DNA from: Planctomycetota bacterium
Lineage (GTDB): Bacteria; Planctomycetota; UBA8742; UBA2392
Reading direction: 5' to 3'
NCBI GenBank assembly: GCA_027493625.1
Contig: JAOSKM010000003.1
Coordinates: 535,028-599,027 of the forward strand
Length of the DNA: 64,000 nt
The notes below the pieces were generated by a model, which was given only the letters and a program-made list of their open reading frames with translations, did not search any database and had not been told where the DNA came from. Below are positions 44,335 through 52,425 of the stretch, in pieces. A program made the position numbers and the translations under genes. How positions within the stretch are numbered: position 1 is the first letter of the stretch; each line of letters begins with the position of its first letter.

Positions 44335-44937
44335 ATGGCGGACGCTGAACGCGACCTTGAACTGATGCGCCGCTTCCAGGCCGGCGACGTCGACGCGTTC
44401 ACGGAACTGTACGAAGCCCACCTGCGCGGCCTGCTCAACTTCTTCTTCCGCCTGTGCTGGGACCGCTCCCTGGCTGAAGACTTCGCCCAGGAAGTGCTGC
44501 TGCGCATCTACAAGTCGGCCAGCAAGTGGGAGCCGAACGCCAAGTTCACCACCTACCTGTACCGCATCGCGCGCAATTACTGGATCGACCACTGCCGACT
44601 GCTCAGCACCCAGAAGGAAAACGTCAGCCTGGACGCCAAGTTCGGCAGCAGCGAGGACTCGGGCTCATTGATCGACCGGCTGCCCGACGACATCCGCCCG
44701 CCTGAGCACGACCTCGACCGCCGCGAACTGTACGGCGCCATCATGAAAGCGCTCGAGCAACTGCCCGATGAACAGCGCATGGTGTTCGTGTTGAGCGAAA
44801 TCGAAGAGCTTAAGTACAACGAAATCGCCGAGATCATGGAAATCCCCCTCGGCACGGTGAAATCCCGCATGCACACGGCCATCGGCAAGCTGCAGGAACT
44901 GCTGGGCGACTATAAGCCGCTCTCAGCCGAACTCTAA
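44335..44937 (+). CDS. ECF-type RNA polymerase sigma factor
   Basis: A 200-residue sigma-70 family protein. Region 2 is DVDAFTELYEAHLRGLLNFF with DFAQEVLLRIYKSASKW. Region 4 is LEQLPDEQRMVFVLSEIEEL with KYNEIAEIMEIPLGTVKSRM, a helix-turn-helix. There is no region 1 or 3, as expected for ECF factors. It would direct RNA polymerase to a small regulon. The gene at 45171, 233 bases downstream, looks like its membrane-bound anti-sigma-like partner. The stretch between them contains a hairpin at 45063. Confidence 0.9.
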   Translation: MADAERDLELMRRFQAGDVDAFTELYEAHLRGLLNFFFRLCWDRSLAEDFAQEVLLRIYKSASKWEPNAKFTTYLYRIARNYWIDHCRLLSTQKENVSLDAKFGSSEDSGSLIDRLPDDIRPPEHDLDRRELYGAIMKALEQLPDEQRMVFVLSEIEELKYNEIAEIMEIPLGTVKSRMHTAIGKLQELLGDYKPLSAEL

Positions 44938-45062
44938 GCGCCACACAGACTTGTGACCGCGCCCCTGCGTGTGCGCTTTGTGCGGGAAATTTGTCACCGG
45001 AAGCTGCTCCAAATCGTGGATAAGGCTGAACCGTACGTGCCGCAGGCCGTTCATAGCGGTGG

Positions 45063-45082
45063 CCCCGGGTGTGCACCCGGGG
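45063..45082. repeat. Hairpin in the leader of the sigma-partner gene
   Basis: CCCCGGGTG and CACCCGGGG form a perfect nine-base stem around TG, about 90 bases before the ATG at 45171. There is no T-run, so it is more likely an RNA structure in the leader than a terminator. Confidence 0.5.
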
Positions 45083-45170
45083 TGAAAATCGGTTACAGGC
45101 GGAATGATTCAGGCAAACCGGTCAGGAACGACGACCCTTAAGCAACCACAGGCAAAGCGAACCCCTTGGC

Positions 45171-47471
45171 ATGAACGCTGACTTCGGACTACTGGTGGAT
45201 TTCCTGCGCGGCGAGCTCGATGAGCCCGCCATGGCGCAGGTCCGCGCCCGCCTCGAGCACGAGGAAGCGCTGTTCCAGCAGTTCGAGCGCCTGCGCCGCA
45301 CCTACGCCGTGCTGCGCAGCCTGCCGCGCATCGGGCCTGCCCGGGCGTCCGCCGCACCGGAAACCATCCCGCTCACCGAGCCCCGCCCCGAGTTCGTGCG
45401 CGACGTGCGCCACGAGTTCCAGGCGCGCGGCTGGGCCGGCTTGATCCCCAACATCATCGCGCGGCCGGCGTACCTTGCCGCCCTGCGCGTGGAGTTCAGC
45501 GTACGGGCGATTTGCGCCAGCCTGCCGATGCTTGTCGTGGGCGACAGCCTGCTGCAGGCGTTGCGCGCCCAGTTTGCCGTGCGCGCCCGCGTGGACGCGC
45601 TGCCCTTCGTCAAGGCGCGCCCGGAATGGATCAAGGCCCTGCGCCGCGAGTTCACCACCCGCGCGCTGGTGGGCAGCCTGCCGCTGATCGACGTGCGCCC
45701 GGAGTACGCCGCGGCCCTGCGCGCCGAGTTCCAGCAGCGCGCCCTGGTCGGCAGCGTGCCGGCCATGGATGTGCGCGCCGGCTTCGAGCGTCGCCTGAAG
45801 GTCGCGCTCGTGGAAGCCGCGGCGCAAACCCCGGCCGTTGAGCCCGTCAAGGCCAGCCTGCCGGCCGTGGAGGCCAGCGACCCGTTCCGTCGCCGGCTGT
45901 TCCGGAAGATTCTGACCAACAGCCGCCGTCGCGTGCGCGAAACGCCCAAGCGCGTGGACATAGAGGAATACCAGTGGGGCCGTGAGTTGAGAGTCGGCTG
46001 GAAGCGCAGCCGGCGCTCGGTGGGCTTCACGCTGGCGCTGCACGCCGTGGCGATCGTGATCATGCTGTTCGTGTTCGTGAAGCACGATACCGCCGCGACT
46101 CCGTACATCGCGTACGGTGAGTCATCACCCTTCGTAGCGCCGCCCAGTCCGTCCGTGGATGTGGGCGAGATTCCAGTCGGCGGAAGCCGTGAACGGGCGC
46201 CTCTACTGCCGGGCGGTGATGACTGGGCCTCCCACGCCAGCGAACCGCCCGTGGGCCTCGACGGCAGCCCTCTGCCTGATCGCGAGTTGAGTGCCCGCGA
46301 CGACGCCACGCCGCCGCCGCCCGAGCACATCCCGGAGTCCGAGCAGGTGCTGGGCGTCAACAGCCGCGACACTGCGGGCAGCTTCTTCCGCCTGCGCGGC
46401 GCCTCGCGCAAGGAAAAGATCGACTACCTCGGCAGCGAAGAGCTGTACGAGGCGCTGGATGCATCGCTGGCATGGCTGCGCCGCCAGCAGCTTGAGAACG
46501 GCAGCTGGGGCTACGTTGACGTATCCGATCCGCGTTTCATCCCCACCGACACTGAGCTGCAGGAAGTGCAGAAGCTCGAGCTCACCAGCGCCGCCGTGCT
46601 GGCGTTCCTGGGCGACGGCCACAGCAGCGAGGATTCGCCGCTGGGCTACGATGGCAACGTGCGCCGCGCCATCGACTGGATTCTGGCCCGGCAGCGCCCC
46701 AGCGGCCAGATCGGCCCCGAGGCCAAGGGCAACGTGATGATCCACGCCATGGCCACCCTGGCGCTGGCCGAGGAATTCGGCATGACCCGCGCGTACAAGC
46801 TACGCGATCCTCTGCGCCGCGCCTGCCGCTGGCTGTGCGAGGTCAAGGCTAATGACGCCGACGGCTTCCCGTTCCTGATCGGGCAGGGGGCCAGCCTGAC
46901 CACCAGCGTGTGGGCGTACATGGCGCTCGCCACCGCGCACAACGTGCAGGTGCCGCCCATCGACCTGCCGCAGAAACGCATTGACGCGTTCCTGTTCTGG
47001 TTCCAGCAGGCCACCACCGACGGCAAAACACTGGCCGACGTCGGCCCGGTGCTGGCCAAGACCGAGCTGCTGCCCACGGCGGCCGCCAGCGCGCTGAGCC
47101 TGTTCGCCCATGGCAGCCACACCGACGACGCCGGCACTGTCGACTACAGCGGTCGCATCAAGGCGTTCACGGACAAGGTAAGCCGCGAGCGCCCGGATTT
47201 CCGCTCGCCGGGCTTTGCCGATAAGGACGTGGGCGACGCGCGCTTCCTGTTCTTTGGCAGCCTGTCACAGGCCCTGAACCTGCAGCGCAACGGACAGAAG
47301 TCGAACGAGTGGTACGCCGCCTTCACCAAGACGCTGCTGGAAAATCAGCAGGCGGACGGCAGCTATGGCTCCACCACCGACTACAGCTACATGTACGGCA
47401 AGGTCTACAACGCGGCGCTGGCGAGCCTGAGCATCGAGAACGCCTACCGCGTCAGCATTCTCAACAAGTAG
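45171..47471 (+). CDS. Membrane regulator: anti-sigma-like N-terminus, 26-residue repeats, TM, prenyltransferase-type toroid
   Basis: A 766-residue protein downstream of the ECF factor. The first 50 residues (LVDFLRGELDEPAMAQVRAR) resemble the short helices of anti-sigma factors but lack the zinc-binding HxxxCxxC. Residues 70-225 hold about five copies of a 26-residue unit of the form RPEYxxALRxEFxxRALVGSLP. A transmembrane helix lies at about residues 283-303 (GFTLALHAVAIVIMLFVFV), then a Pro-rich linker and a squalene-oxidase-type toroid (QQLENGSWGYVDVSDP and LENQQADGSYGSTTDYSYMY). A cytoplasmic sigma-binding part joined to an exported sensor is the natural reading. Confidence 0.85.
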   Translation: MNADFGLLVDFLRGELDEPAMAQVRARLEHEEALFQQFERLRRTYAVLRSLPRIGPARASAAPETIPLTEPRPEFVRDVRHEFQARGWAGLIPNIIARPAYLAALRVEFSVRAICASLPMLVVGDSLLQALRAQFAVRARVDALPFVKARPEWIKALRREFTTRALVGSLPLIDVRPEYAAALRAEFQQRALVGSVPAMDVRAGFERRLKVALVEAAAQTPAVEPVKASLPAVEASDPFRRRLFRKILTNSRRRVRETPKRVDIEEYQWGRELRVGWKRSRRSVGFTLALHAVAIVIMLFVFVKHDTAATPYIAYGESSPFVAPPSPSVDVGEIPVGGSRERAPLLPGGDDWASHASEPPVGLDGSPLPDRELSARDDATPPPPEHIPESEQVLGVNSRDTAGSFFRLRGASRKEKIDYLGSEELYEALDASLAWLRRQQLENGSWGYVDVSDPRFIPTDTELQEVQKLELTSAAVLAFLGDGHSSEDSPLGYDGNVRRAIDWILARQRPSGQIGPEAKGNVMIHAMATLALAEEFGMTRAYKLRDPLRRACRWLCEVKANDADGFPFLIGQGASLTTSVWAYMALATAHNVQVPPIDLPQKRIDAFLFWFQQATTDGKTLADVGPVLAKTELLPTAAASALSLFAHGSHTDDAGTVDYSGRIKAFTDKVSRERPDFRSPGFADKDVGDARFLFFGSLSQALNLQRNGQKSNEWYAAFTKTLLENQQADGSYGSTTDYSYMYGKVYNAALASLSIENAYRVSILNK

Positions 47472-47492
47472 CCTCCCCGCCAGCGACAAGGG

Positions 47493-47517
47493 ACCGGCGC
47501 CGCAAGGCGCCGGTTTC
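47493..47517 (+). terminator. Probable terminator hairpin after the membrane regulator
   Basis: ACCGGCGCC and GGCGCCGGT close a GCAA tetraloop, 22 bases after the stop. Only TTC follows, so termination may be weak. Confidence 0.55.
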
Positions 47518-47647
47518 GATGGGCGAGGATCAGGGGTTAGGGGTTGCCGTGATTTGGAGATCGCCAGCTCTACTAATAGCCTGAACCCGAATCCCAAGGT
47601 CCAAGCTCTAATCCCTACAACCGAACCCCTAAAACCTGTTTCTACTC

Positions 47648-48532
47648 TCACTTCGCGCCCAGCCGCTTGCGTACCCGCACGTCTACCTTGGCCACCAGCG
47701 CCTGGTTGATGCCGATGCTGCCCGCCAGCTGCTCGATGCGCGTGCGCTCGTCGTCGTTCAGCCGCCCGTCGGCGTAGCAACCGTACAGCATGTTCTCGAC
47801 CACCTTCTCGGCGGCCCAGTGGCGGATCAGCTCCTCGCGCTCAAGGCTGACCCCGAAGGCCTTGCCGTACTCGGCCAGCCGGGCCTGCTCGCTGGCGTCC
47901 AGGTGCTCATCGGTCATCGCGATGGCGTATGCCAGCATCAGCAGCGTGGCGCGGCTGGCCGGGCGGCATTCTTCCAGGTCGAGTTTGCTGAGCTTCCCCC
48001 GCTTCACCAGCTGGTCCAGTGGCCCCATCTCCGAGTTCAGGAAGCCTTCAAAAAAGTCGCGCTCGGTGGGCGTGACGGCGCCGTCGGCCGCCACTATTTC
48101 CGCCAGCATGCGCGCGGCCACGTTGCGCTCCCACTCGCCGGTCAGGGGGTAATCGCGCAACTGGCGGTCGAAGTCGCTGAGCGGCATCTCGGCTGTCGCG
48201 GCGTCCACGAACGCCTTGCGCGATTCATCCCAGGCGAAGTGCGACGACACGGCCTCGAAAGCCTCCACGGCCGCGCGCTCGACGGCCGCGCGGTCGCCGG
48301 TTGCGGTGCCGGCGTTGCCGCGTTCGCCGCTGAACATGTTTCCCAGCAGGCTGCGGAAGCCGCGCCGCGCGGCTTCAAGCGGGTTCGCCACGGGGGCAGC
48401 GGGCCGCAGCGTCGCCACGGCGTGATAGATCTTTTCGGTGACGGGGCACTTGAAAGTAACGCTGAGCATGTCGCCCAGCACTTCTTCTTCGGCGATGTTG
48501 CGCTTGAGTTTCTCGTAGCTCAGCTCAGTCAT
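47648..48532 (-). CDS. TerB-like domain protein
   Basis: A 294-residue protein starting at ATG 48532 with GGGAGA upstream. The C-terminal half has two helical TerB-like units, with acidic metal-site motifs in ARMLAEIVAADGAVTPTERD and the similar ENMLYGCYADGRLNDDERTR near the end. TerB-like domains bind Ca2+ or other divalent ions and serve in tellurite and stress-response complexes. The N-terminal 90 residues are unlike TerB. No membrane segment is present. It lies downstream of miaB on the same strand with a hairpin between them. Confidence 0.78.
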   Translation of the reverse strand: MTELSYEKLKRNIAEEEVLGDMLSVTFKCPVTEKIYHAVATLRPAAPVANPLEAARRGFRSLLGNMFSGERGNAGTATGDRAAVERAAVEAFEAVSSHFAWDESRKAFVDAATAEMPLSDFDRQLRDYPLTGEWERNVAARMLAEIVAADGAVTPTERDFFEGFLNSEMGPLDQLVKRGKLSKLDLEECRPASRATLLMLAYAIAMTDEHLDASEQARLAEYGKAFGVSLEREELIRHWAAEKVVENMLYGCYADGRLNDDERTRIEQLAGSIGINQALVAKVDVRVRKRLGAK

Positions 48533-48560
48533 GGCGTCTCCCGGCAGCCTTCACTTCATT

Positions 48561-48588
48561 GTAGGGACACGCGGCAGCGTGTCCCTAC
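48561..48588. repeat. Perfect 12-base inverted repeat between miaB and the TerB-like gene
   Basis: GTAGGGACACGC and GCGTGTCCCTAC flank GGCA. It sits between two genes of the same strand without a T-run and looks like a dispersed palindromic unit; it could also attenuate transcription. Confidence 0.55.
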
Positions 48589-48615
48589 CCTTCCCCGGCG
48601 GCGTGCGACTGCCGC

Positions 48616-49491
48616 CTACACCAGCCGGCCGTAGAGGGCGGCGTCCGTGGCTGAGGTGATCTCCACCTTGTAGAGCTGCCCCTGCAGCTCGCGGCCGGAT
48701 TCCACGATTACCACCTGGTTCTGCGGGTTGCGGCCTTCCTGCTTGTTGGGGTCCTTCCTGCTGGGGCCTTCGCCGAACACCTCGGTGACGCGGCCGACCT
48801 TTTTCTGGTTTTCCTCGGCGGCCCACTGGCGCTGCAGCTTCATCAGCCTGTTGATGCGGCGCTTTTTCACGTCCAGGGGCACGTCGTCGGGCAGGCCCTG
48901 TTCCTTGGCGGGCGTGTAGTCGCGCTCGCTGTACATGAAGATGTAGGCGTTCTGGTAGCGCGTGCGTTCATGCAGCTCGATGGTCTTCTCGAAATCCTCG
49001 TCCGTCTCGCCGCTGAAGCCCACGATGGTGTCGCCCGCCAGGCCCATGTCCGGCACGGCCTCGCGCGCGGCGGCCACCAGCTCAAGATATCTCTCGAAAG
49101 TGTAGCCGCGGCGCATGCGCTTGAGCACGCTGTCGCTGCCCGACTGGGCCGGGAAGTGCAGGTAGGGCATCAGGTTGGGCAGGTCTTTGAAGGCCTGGAA
49201 CAGCTCGGGCTTCAGGTCGCTGGGGTGACTGGTGATGAAGCGCAGGCGCTTGAGGCCCGGCACATCGGCCACGGCGTACAGCAGCTCGGACAGCGTGCGG
49301 CGCCGCGGCTGCAGGCGCTTGCCGTAGCTGTCGATGTTCTGGCCCAGCAGCGTGATCTCCTGCGTGCCCTCGCCGACCAGGATCTTGCACTCCTCGACGA
49401 TTTCCTCGAGCGGCCGTGAGCTTTCCATGCCGCGGGTGTTGGGCACCACGCAGTAGGTGCAGTGGTGGTCACAGCCGCGCATCACGGCCAC
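48616..49491 (-). CDS. miaB: MiaB, C-terminal radical SAM and TRAM part (frameshifted)
   Basis: It contains the radical SAM cluster GCDHHCTYC, the following VVPNTRGMESSRP, LHFPAQSGSDSVLKRMRRGY, GDTIVGFSGETDEDFEKT and the C-terminal TRAM domain (NQVVIVESGRELQGQLYKVE). MiaB inserts the 2-methylthio group at i6A37 of tRNAs. The first ATG in this frame is 49491, but homologous sequence (RLKARETRQSAYVAVMRG) extends back to the A6 tract at 49528-49533, where one A is surplus. With one A removed the gene reads 48616-49960, 447 residues, the normal MiaB length. Confidence 0.92.
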   Translation of the reverse strand: MAVMRGCDHHCTYCVVPNTRGMESSRPLEEIVEECKILVGEGTQEITLLGQNIDSYGKRLQPRRRTLSELLYAVADVPGLKRLRFITSHPSDLKPELFQAFKDLPNLMPYLHFPAQSGSDSVLKRMRRGYTFERYLELVAAAREAVPDMGLAGDTIVGFSGETDEDFEKTIELHERTRYQNAYIFMYSERDYTPAKEQGLPDDVPLDVKKRRINRLMKLQRQWAAEENQKKVGRVTEVFGEGPSRKDPNKQEGRNPQNQVVIVESGRELQGQLYKVEITSATDAALYGRLV

Positions 49492-49960
49492 GTAGGCGCT
49501 CTGGCGGGTCTCGCGGGCCTTGAGGCGTTTTTTCGGTCTCGACTTCTTCGTCGCGGCCGACGGCCAGGATGCGCTTTCCCGTGGCGCGCACCTGGCGCAC
49601 GTATTCGTCGATCTTGGTGAAGTGCGCGGTGCCGGCCACGATGTCGACGTAGGGCGCGCGCCGGAAGATCAGCTTGCCTTCCTTCTGGGCCATGCAGCCG
49701 AGCACACCGATCACCAGGTCCGGGTTTTCGCGCTTCAGGACTTTCATGCGCCCGAGCCACGAATAGGCCTTCTCTTCGGCCTTTTCGCGCACGCTGCAGG
49801 TGTTGACCAGCAGCACGTCGGCGTCGGAGGGGCGTGCGGCCACGTTCAGGCCGTCGCCCTCAAGGGTCGCCATGGCGAGCTCGGAATCAAGCTCGTTCAT
49901 CTGGCAGCCGATGGTGTAGACGAACGCCTTGCCGGCCTTGGTAGAAGTCTGCTCAGCCAT
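49469..49960 (-). CDS. miaB: MiaB, N-terminal methylthiotransferase part (frameshifted)
   Basis: ATG 49960 begins MAEQTSTKAGKAFVYTIGCQ. The three auxiliary-cluster cysteines of the UPF0004 domain are present in TIGCQMNELDSE, LVNTCSVREKAEEKA and VLGCMAQKEGK. The frame leaves the conserved track at ETEK, where an A6 run (49528-49533) replaces the A5 needed. The residues after that point are antisense-like filler. The 208 bases between this start and the terminator at 50131 hold no other gene and should contain the miaB promoter. Confidence 0.92.
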   Translation of the reverse strand: MAEQTSTKAGKAFVYTIGCQMNELDSELAMATLEGDGLNVAARPSDADVLLVNTCSVREKAEEKAYSWLGRMKVLKRENPDLVIGVLGCMAQKEGKLIFRRAPYVDIVAGTAHFTKIDEYVRQVRATGKRILAVGRDEEVETEKTPQGPRDPPERLRGRDARL

Positions 49961-50130
49961 GGGCTGAAGGTATCGCGTACAGGACGACCTGCAATATCCG
50001 GGCCGGGGCAGAAGGCGGCAAAAGAACAGCCCGGGCACCCGCCGCAGAGACGAGCGCAAGGTTGCCCTGCCACGAGCCGGGTACAAAGCGCTGTACACCA
50101 TGGCCGGCGGCAAGCCTGACCCGTAAAAAG

Positions 50131-50161
50131 AGCGGCCTCCAGATTGGCTCTGGAGGCCGCT
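50131..50161. terminator. Strong bidirectional terminator downstream of the tRNA-Arg fragment
   Basis: AGCGGCCTCCAGA and TCTGGAGGCCGCT pair perfectly (13 bases) around TTGGC, with AAAAAG before and TTTT after. In the leftward direction it lies just after the tRNA 3' end, so it is probably the native terminator of the tRNA-Arg transcript. Confidence 0.78.
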
Positions 50162-50168
50162 TTTAGGC

Positions 50169-50213
50169 TGGTACACCCGGAAGGAGTCGAACCTTCAACC
50201 TTCTGATCCGTAG
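50169..50213 (-). other. 3' fragment of tRNA-Arg(ACG): left attachment site of the integrated element
   Basis: Read on the minus strand, 50213-50169 gives the anticodon loop CUACGGA (anticodon ACG at 50211-50209), the 3' anticodon stem, variable loop, the T arm GAAGG-UUCGACU-CCUUC and an acceptor strand ending CCA. The expected 5' half (D arm, matching anticodon stem) is absent; the sequence to the right does not pair. This is the standard scar of integration into a tRNA gene. The intact tRNA-Arg should sit at the element's other end, beyond the window. Confidence 0.82.
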
Positions 50214-50365
50214 TTGGTTCCCGCCACTTGTGCCAAGTTAGGCTATCGTCCGTAAGTCCCTATAAATATGGTATTCGGGGGCGATAGCCACTTGCTATCT
50301 CAAAACATTCTTCGCTAGATTTCGCGCAACCTTGTACCCGATTAAGTACCTAGGAAGGAGGAGCT

Positions 50366-51382
50366 ATGTCCAGTCGAAAACCAGAAAGTTCAGGTCAGCA
50401 CAAGCGAAAACAGCGCGGCTACAGTCGCCGCTCTCGCTCCGAACACCCCGGGGTCACTATTGCTTCCGAGCGCCGCGCAAATGGGTCCGTTGCCATCGTC
50501 CTGAGGTGGGTGCACCCCGGTACGAACCGCCGCTGTAAGGAAGCCGTGAAAGACAAGAGCGGTGTGCCCGTGACATCGCGGGAGGCGGCTAAAGAGGCGG
50601 CTATCGCAAAGTCCCAGGAATTGGCAGGCGAGAGAAAGCAATTGGACGAGGGCCGTGAGCCGACAAGCCGGGAAACCACTTGGGCAGACCTGAAAGCTCG
50701 CCACGTGAAACACCTTGAGGCGCGGGGTCGCTCGCCGAAGACCGTAGCGGACTATGCGCAAAGCTGGCTCTTTCTCACGCGCTGGCCGGGACTGCCGAGC
50801 CGCCCGTTCAAGACGCGCAAGGCAGACCTTGAGGACTTCGTTCACTTCGTTCGGCTGCAACGAAACACCTACACAGGCGAGAGACTCGCTCCAGCGACCA
50901 TTGAGTCTGTGGTACGCCACATCAAAGCCGTGCTGAACTTCGGTCGTAAGTCGCTGTCGTGCATCCGCCTCGATGCCGAGGTGTTGAACGATGCACTGGA
51001 CACTGGCAGGCGGGGGACGACGGAGCCGGTGGCGTACACGTCGAAGGACCTCAATGCAATCCTGAGCGCTGCCAAGGAGGCAGACTCCCTCTCCCGCCCG
51101 GAGCGGCACACCTTTCCGTTGTTGGCCACATTCATGCTGTCGGGCTGCCGTAGGGGGAATTGGAGCGCCTGCGCTGGTTCCCAACCGCTCCCGGCAAGCC
51201 TGAGTCCTATGTGGACTTCGACGGGGACAGGTTGGTCATCTGGAGCACAAAGACCCATCGGCATCGACATGTTCCCTTTCGGACTCGACCCCTGCTCAGG
51301 GTGCTCTTGGAGACAATGCGTGAGGGGACAGACGTTGGGAGCGAGCCTTACGTTTTCGGTGGGGTATGCTCATTGGCCATAA
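50366..51382 (+). CDS. Tyrosine recombinase/integrase, N-terminal part (frameshifted)
   Basis: The gene starts at ATG 50366 behind an excellent AAGGAGGAG. The N-terminus is basic (RKQRGYSRRSRSEHPG), followed by the SAM-like core-binding domain (TWADLKARHVKHLEARGRSP) and the start of the catalytic domain up to the first Arg motif, FMLSGCRRG. A G5 tract at 51152-51156, where G6 is needed, shifts the frame, and the next 75 residues are not homologous. Corrected, the protein runs 50366-51762, 465 residues. It would catalyse site-specific integration at the tRNA-Arg gene. Confidence 0.85.
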   Translation: MSSRKPESSGQHKRKQRGYSRRSRSEHPGVTIASERRANGSVAIVLRWVHPGTNRRCKEAVKDKSGVPVTSREAAKEAAIAKSQELAGERKQLDEGREPTSRETTWADLKARHVKHLEARGRSPKTVADYAQSWLFLTRWPGLPSRPFKTRKADLEDFVHFVRLQRNTYTGERLAPATIESVVRHIKAVLNFGRKSLSCIRLDAEVLNDALDTGRRGTTEPVAYTSKDLNAILSAAKEADSLSRPERHTFPLLATFMLSGCRRGNWSACAGSQPLPASLSPMWTSTGTGWSSGAQRPIGIDMFPFGLDPCSGCSWRQCVRGQTLGASLTFSVGYAHWP

Positions 51383-51762
51383 GCGACCGGAGAGCGCCGG
51401 AAGAAGGTCCAGTCGGTGCTGAGGCCGGTGCGAAAAGCAACGCAGGCAGGAGTTTGAAGCAACCGCTTCTGACCGTGCGGCGACAGTCTGGCGTACCATT
51501 CACGCTCAAGGGTATGCGAAGCACACTGGCAACTCACTTGGCCAACAGCCGCCTCGGTGTGAACCTTTACCAAGTCGCCTTTGAACTGGGCCACGACTAT
51601 GCGGTCCTGGTCAAGCATTACGCCCGACACCGCGAACTACCCCGGGAACAATCAGATGCCGACACCGTGGAACGCTTATTGGCGATAGAAGAAGTAGTTC
51701 GGAATTGGGTGCAAGAGCGGCAGCCTGTTGCTGGAAAGCTACTCAAGCTCAAGGCTGTTTGA
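51160..51762 (+). CDS. Tyrosine recombinase/integrase, C-terminal catalytic part
   Basis: This frame continues directly after GCRRG with ELERLRWF and KTHRHRHVPF, then the box II region GMRSTLATHLANSRLGVNLY, the LGHDYAVLVKHYAR segment holding the second His and the nucleophile Tyr. The usual His of the H-x-x-R motif reads Lys-Gly-Met-Arg, so the family is a divergent one. It lacks its own ribosome site and is the 3' half of the integrase. Confidence 0.82.
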   Translation: MERLRWFPTAPGKPESYVDFDGDRLVIWSTKTHRHRHVPFRTRPLLRVLLETMREGTDVGSEPYVFGGVCSLAISDRRAPEEGPVGAEAGAKSNAGRSLKQPLLTVRRQSGVPFTLKGMRSTLATHLANSRLGVNLYQVAFELGHDYAVLVKHYARHRELPREQSDADTVERLLAIEEVVRNWVQERQPVAGKLLKLKAV

Positions 51763-51946
51763 ATCTCAGCCAACCGCATGGACGGAAGCCAGGGAGGTTG
51801 TTTCAGCGGCCAGATGTTGCTTCGACCGAGCCCACTCCAGCCGGAGCTAGAATTTGTTTCTTCACGATGGATTTGAATGGATTTGTGCGAAGTTTTTCTT
51901 CCACGCTCCATAGGTCGGAAACTCGAACCCTAGATTGGAGCGTATC

Positions 51947-52183
51947 ATGGCCAGTGACAATCAGCCCGAAACATCAAGCATCAGGCAGCTACTGGAACGG
52001 CGTATGCTGCTCTCGATCATTGAGGCCAGCAGGTGGTGCGGCGTGAGCGTAGACACGATCCGCAGAGCCGTGAAGGCCGGTGACCTTCCCCACGTTCGTC
52101 CGGGGCGAGGCCAGCAGGGGAAGGTTATGATTCGCCCGGAAGCACTCCGGAACTGGATTGAGCGCCTCGAAAGGCGCAGGTAG
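51947..52183 (+). CDS. Excisionase-like helix-turn-helix protein
   Basis: A 78-residue protein starting at ATG 51947 (MASDNQPET) with GGAG seven bases upstream. The core is a MerR-like winged HTH of the excisionase type: LLSIIEASRWCGVSVDTIRR followed by VRPGRGQQGKVMIRPEALRN, a DNA-contacting recognition helix and wing. It follows the integrase by 184 bases. Excisionases bind next to the attachment site and steer the integrase towards excision. Confidence 0.75.
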   Translation: MASDNQPETSSIRQLLERRMLLSIIEASRWCGVSVDTIRRAVKAGDLPHVRPGRGQQGKVMIRPEALRNWIERLERRR

Positions 52184-52215
52184 GACGCTCCTCACTGGCA
52201 TCTATTGCGGAAAGG

Positions 52216-52425
52216 TCAAGGCGAGTCAACTGACGCTGGCACAGGCGTCCGTCCTGTGATTCGCATGCAGTCTGCGGCGAAGATTTTCCAGTAGAGGCGT
52301 TCTCCGAGTGGATCGCCGTCGTGTTTCAACGCTTCCGCGAGTACCCTACCGCGATCCTCGATCCATCGTTGAGCCCTGTCAGGCGACATGAGGCCGAGTA
52401 GGAAAACCTCGGCTTCTGCTTTCAA
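52216..52425 (-). CDS. Small hypothetical protein coupled to the Rep gene
   Basis: A 69-residue frame whose TTG start (52425) overlaps the Rep stop codon as TTGA, the pattern of translational coupling. It is helical and charged (ERLYWKIFAADCMRITGRTP). No family is recognised. The start codon is weak and no ribosome site is evident apart from the overlap, so confidence is modest. Confidence 0.42.
   Translation of the reverse strand: MKAEAEVFLLGLMSPDRAQRWIEDRGRVLAEALKHDGDPLGERLYWKIFAADCMRITGRTPVPASVDSP

Noticed and set aside
48616..49960. Programmed ribosomal frameshifting in miaB
   Set aside because: MiaB is not known to need slippage, and several other genes in the window show the same kind of homopolymer shift, so sequence error is simpler.
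50214..50300. A complete tRNA gene at the tRNA-Arg position
   Set aside because: Upstream bases do not form the 5' acceptor, D arm or 5' anticodon stem; only the 3' portion matches.
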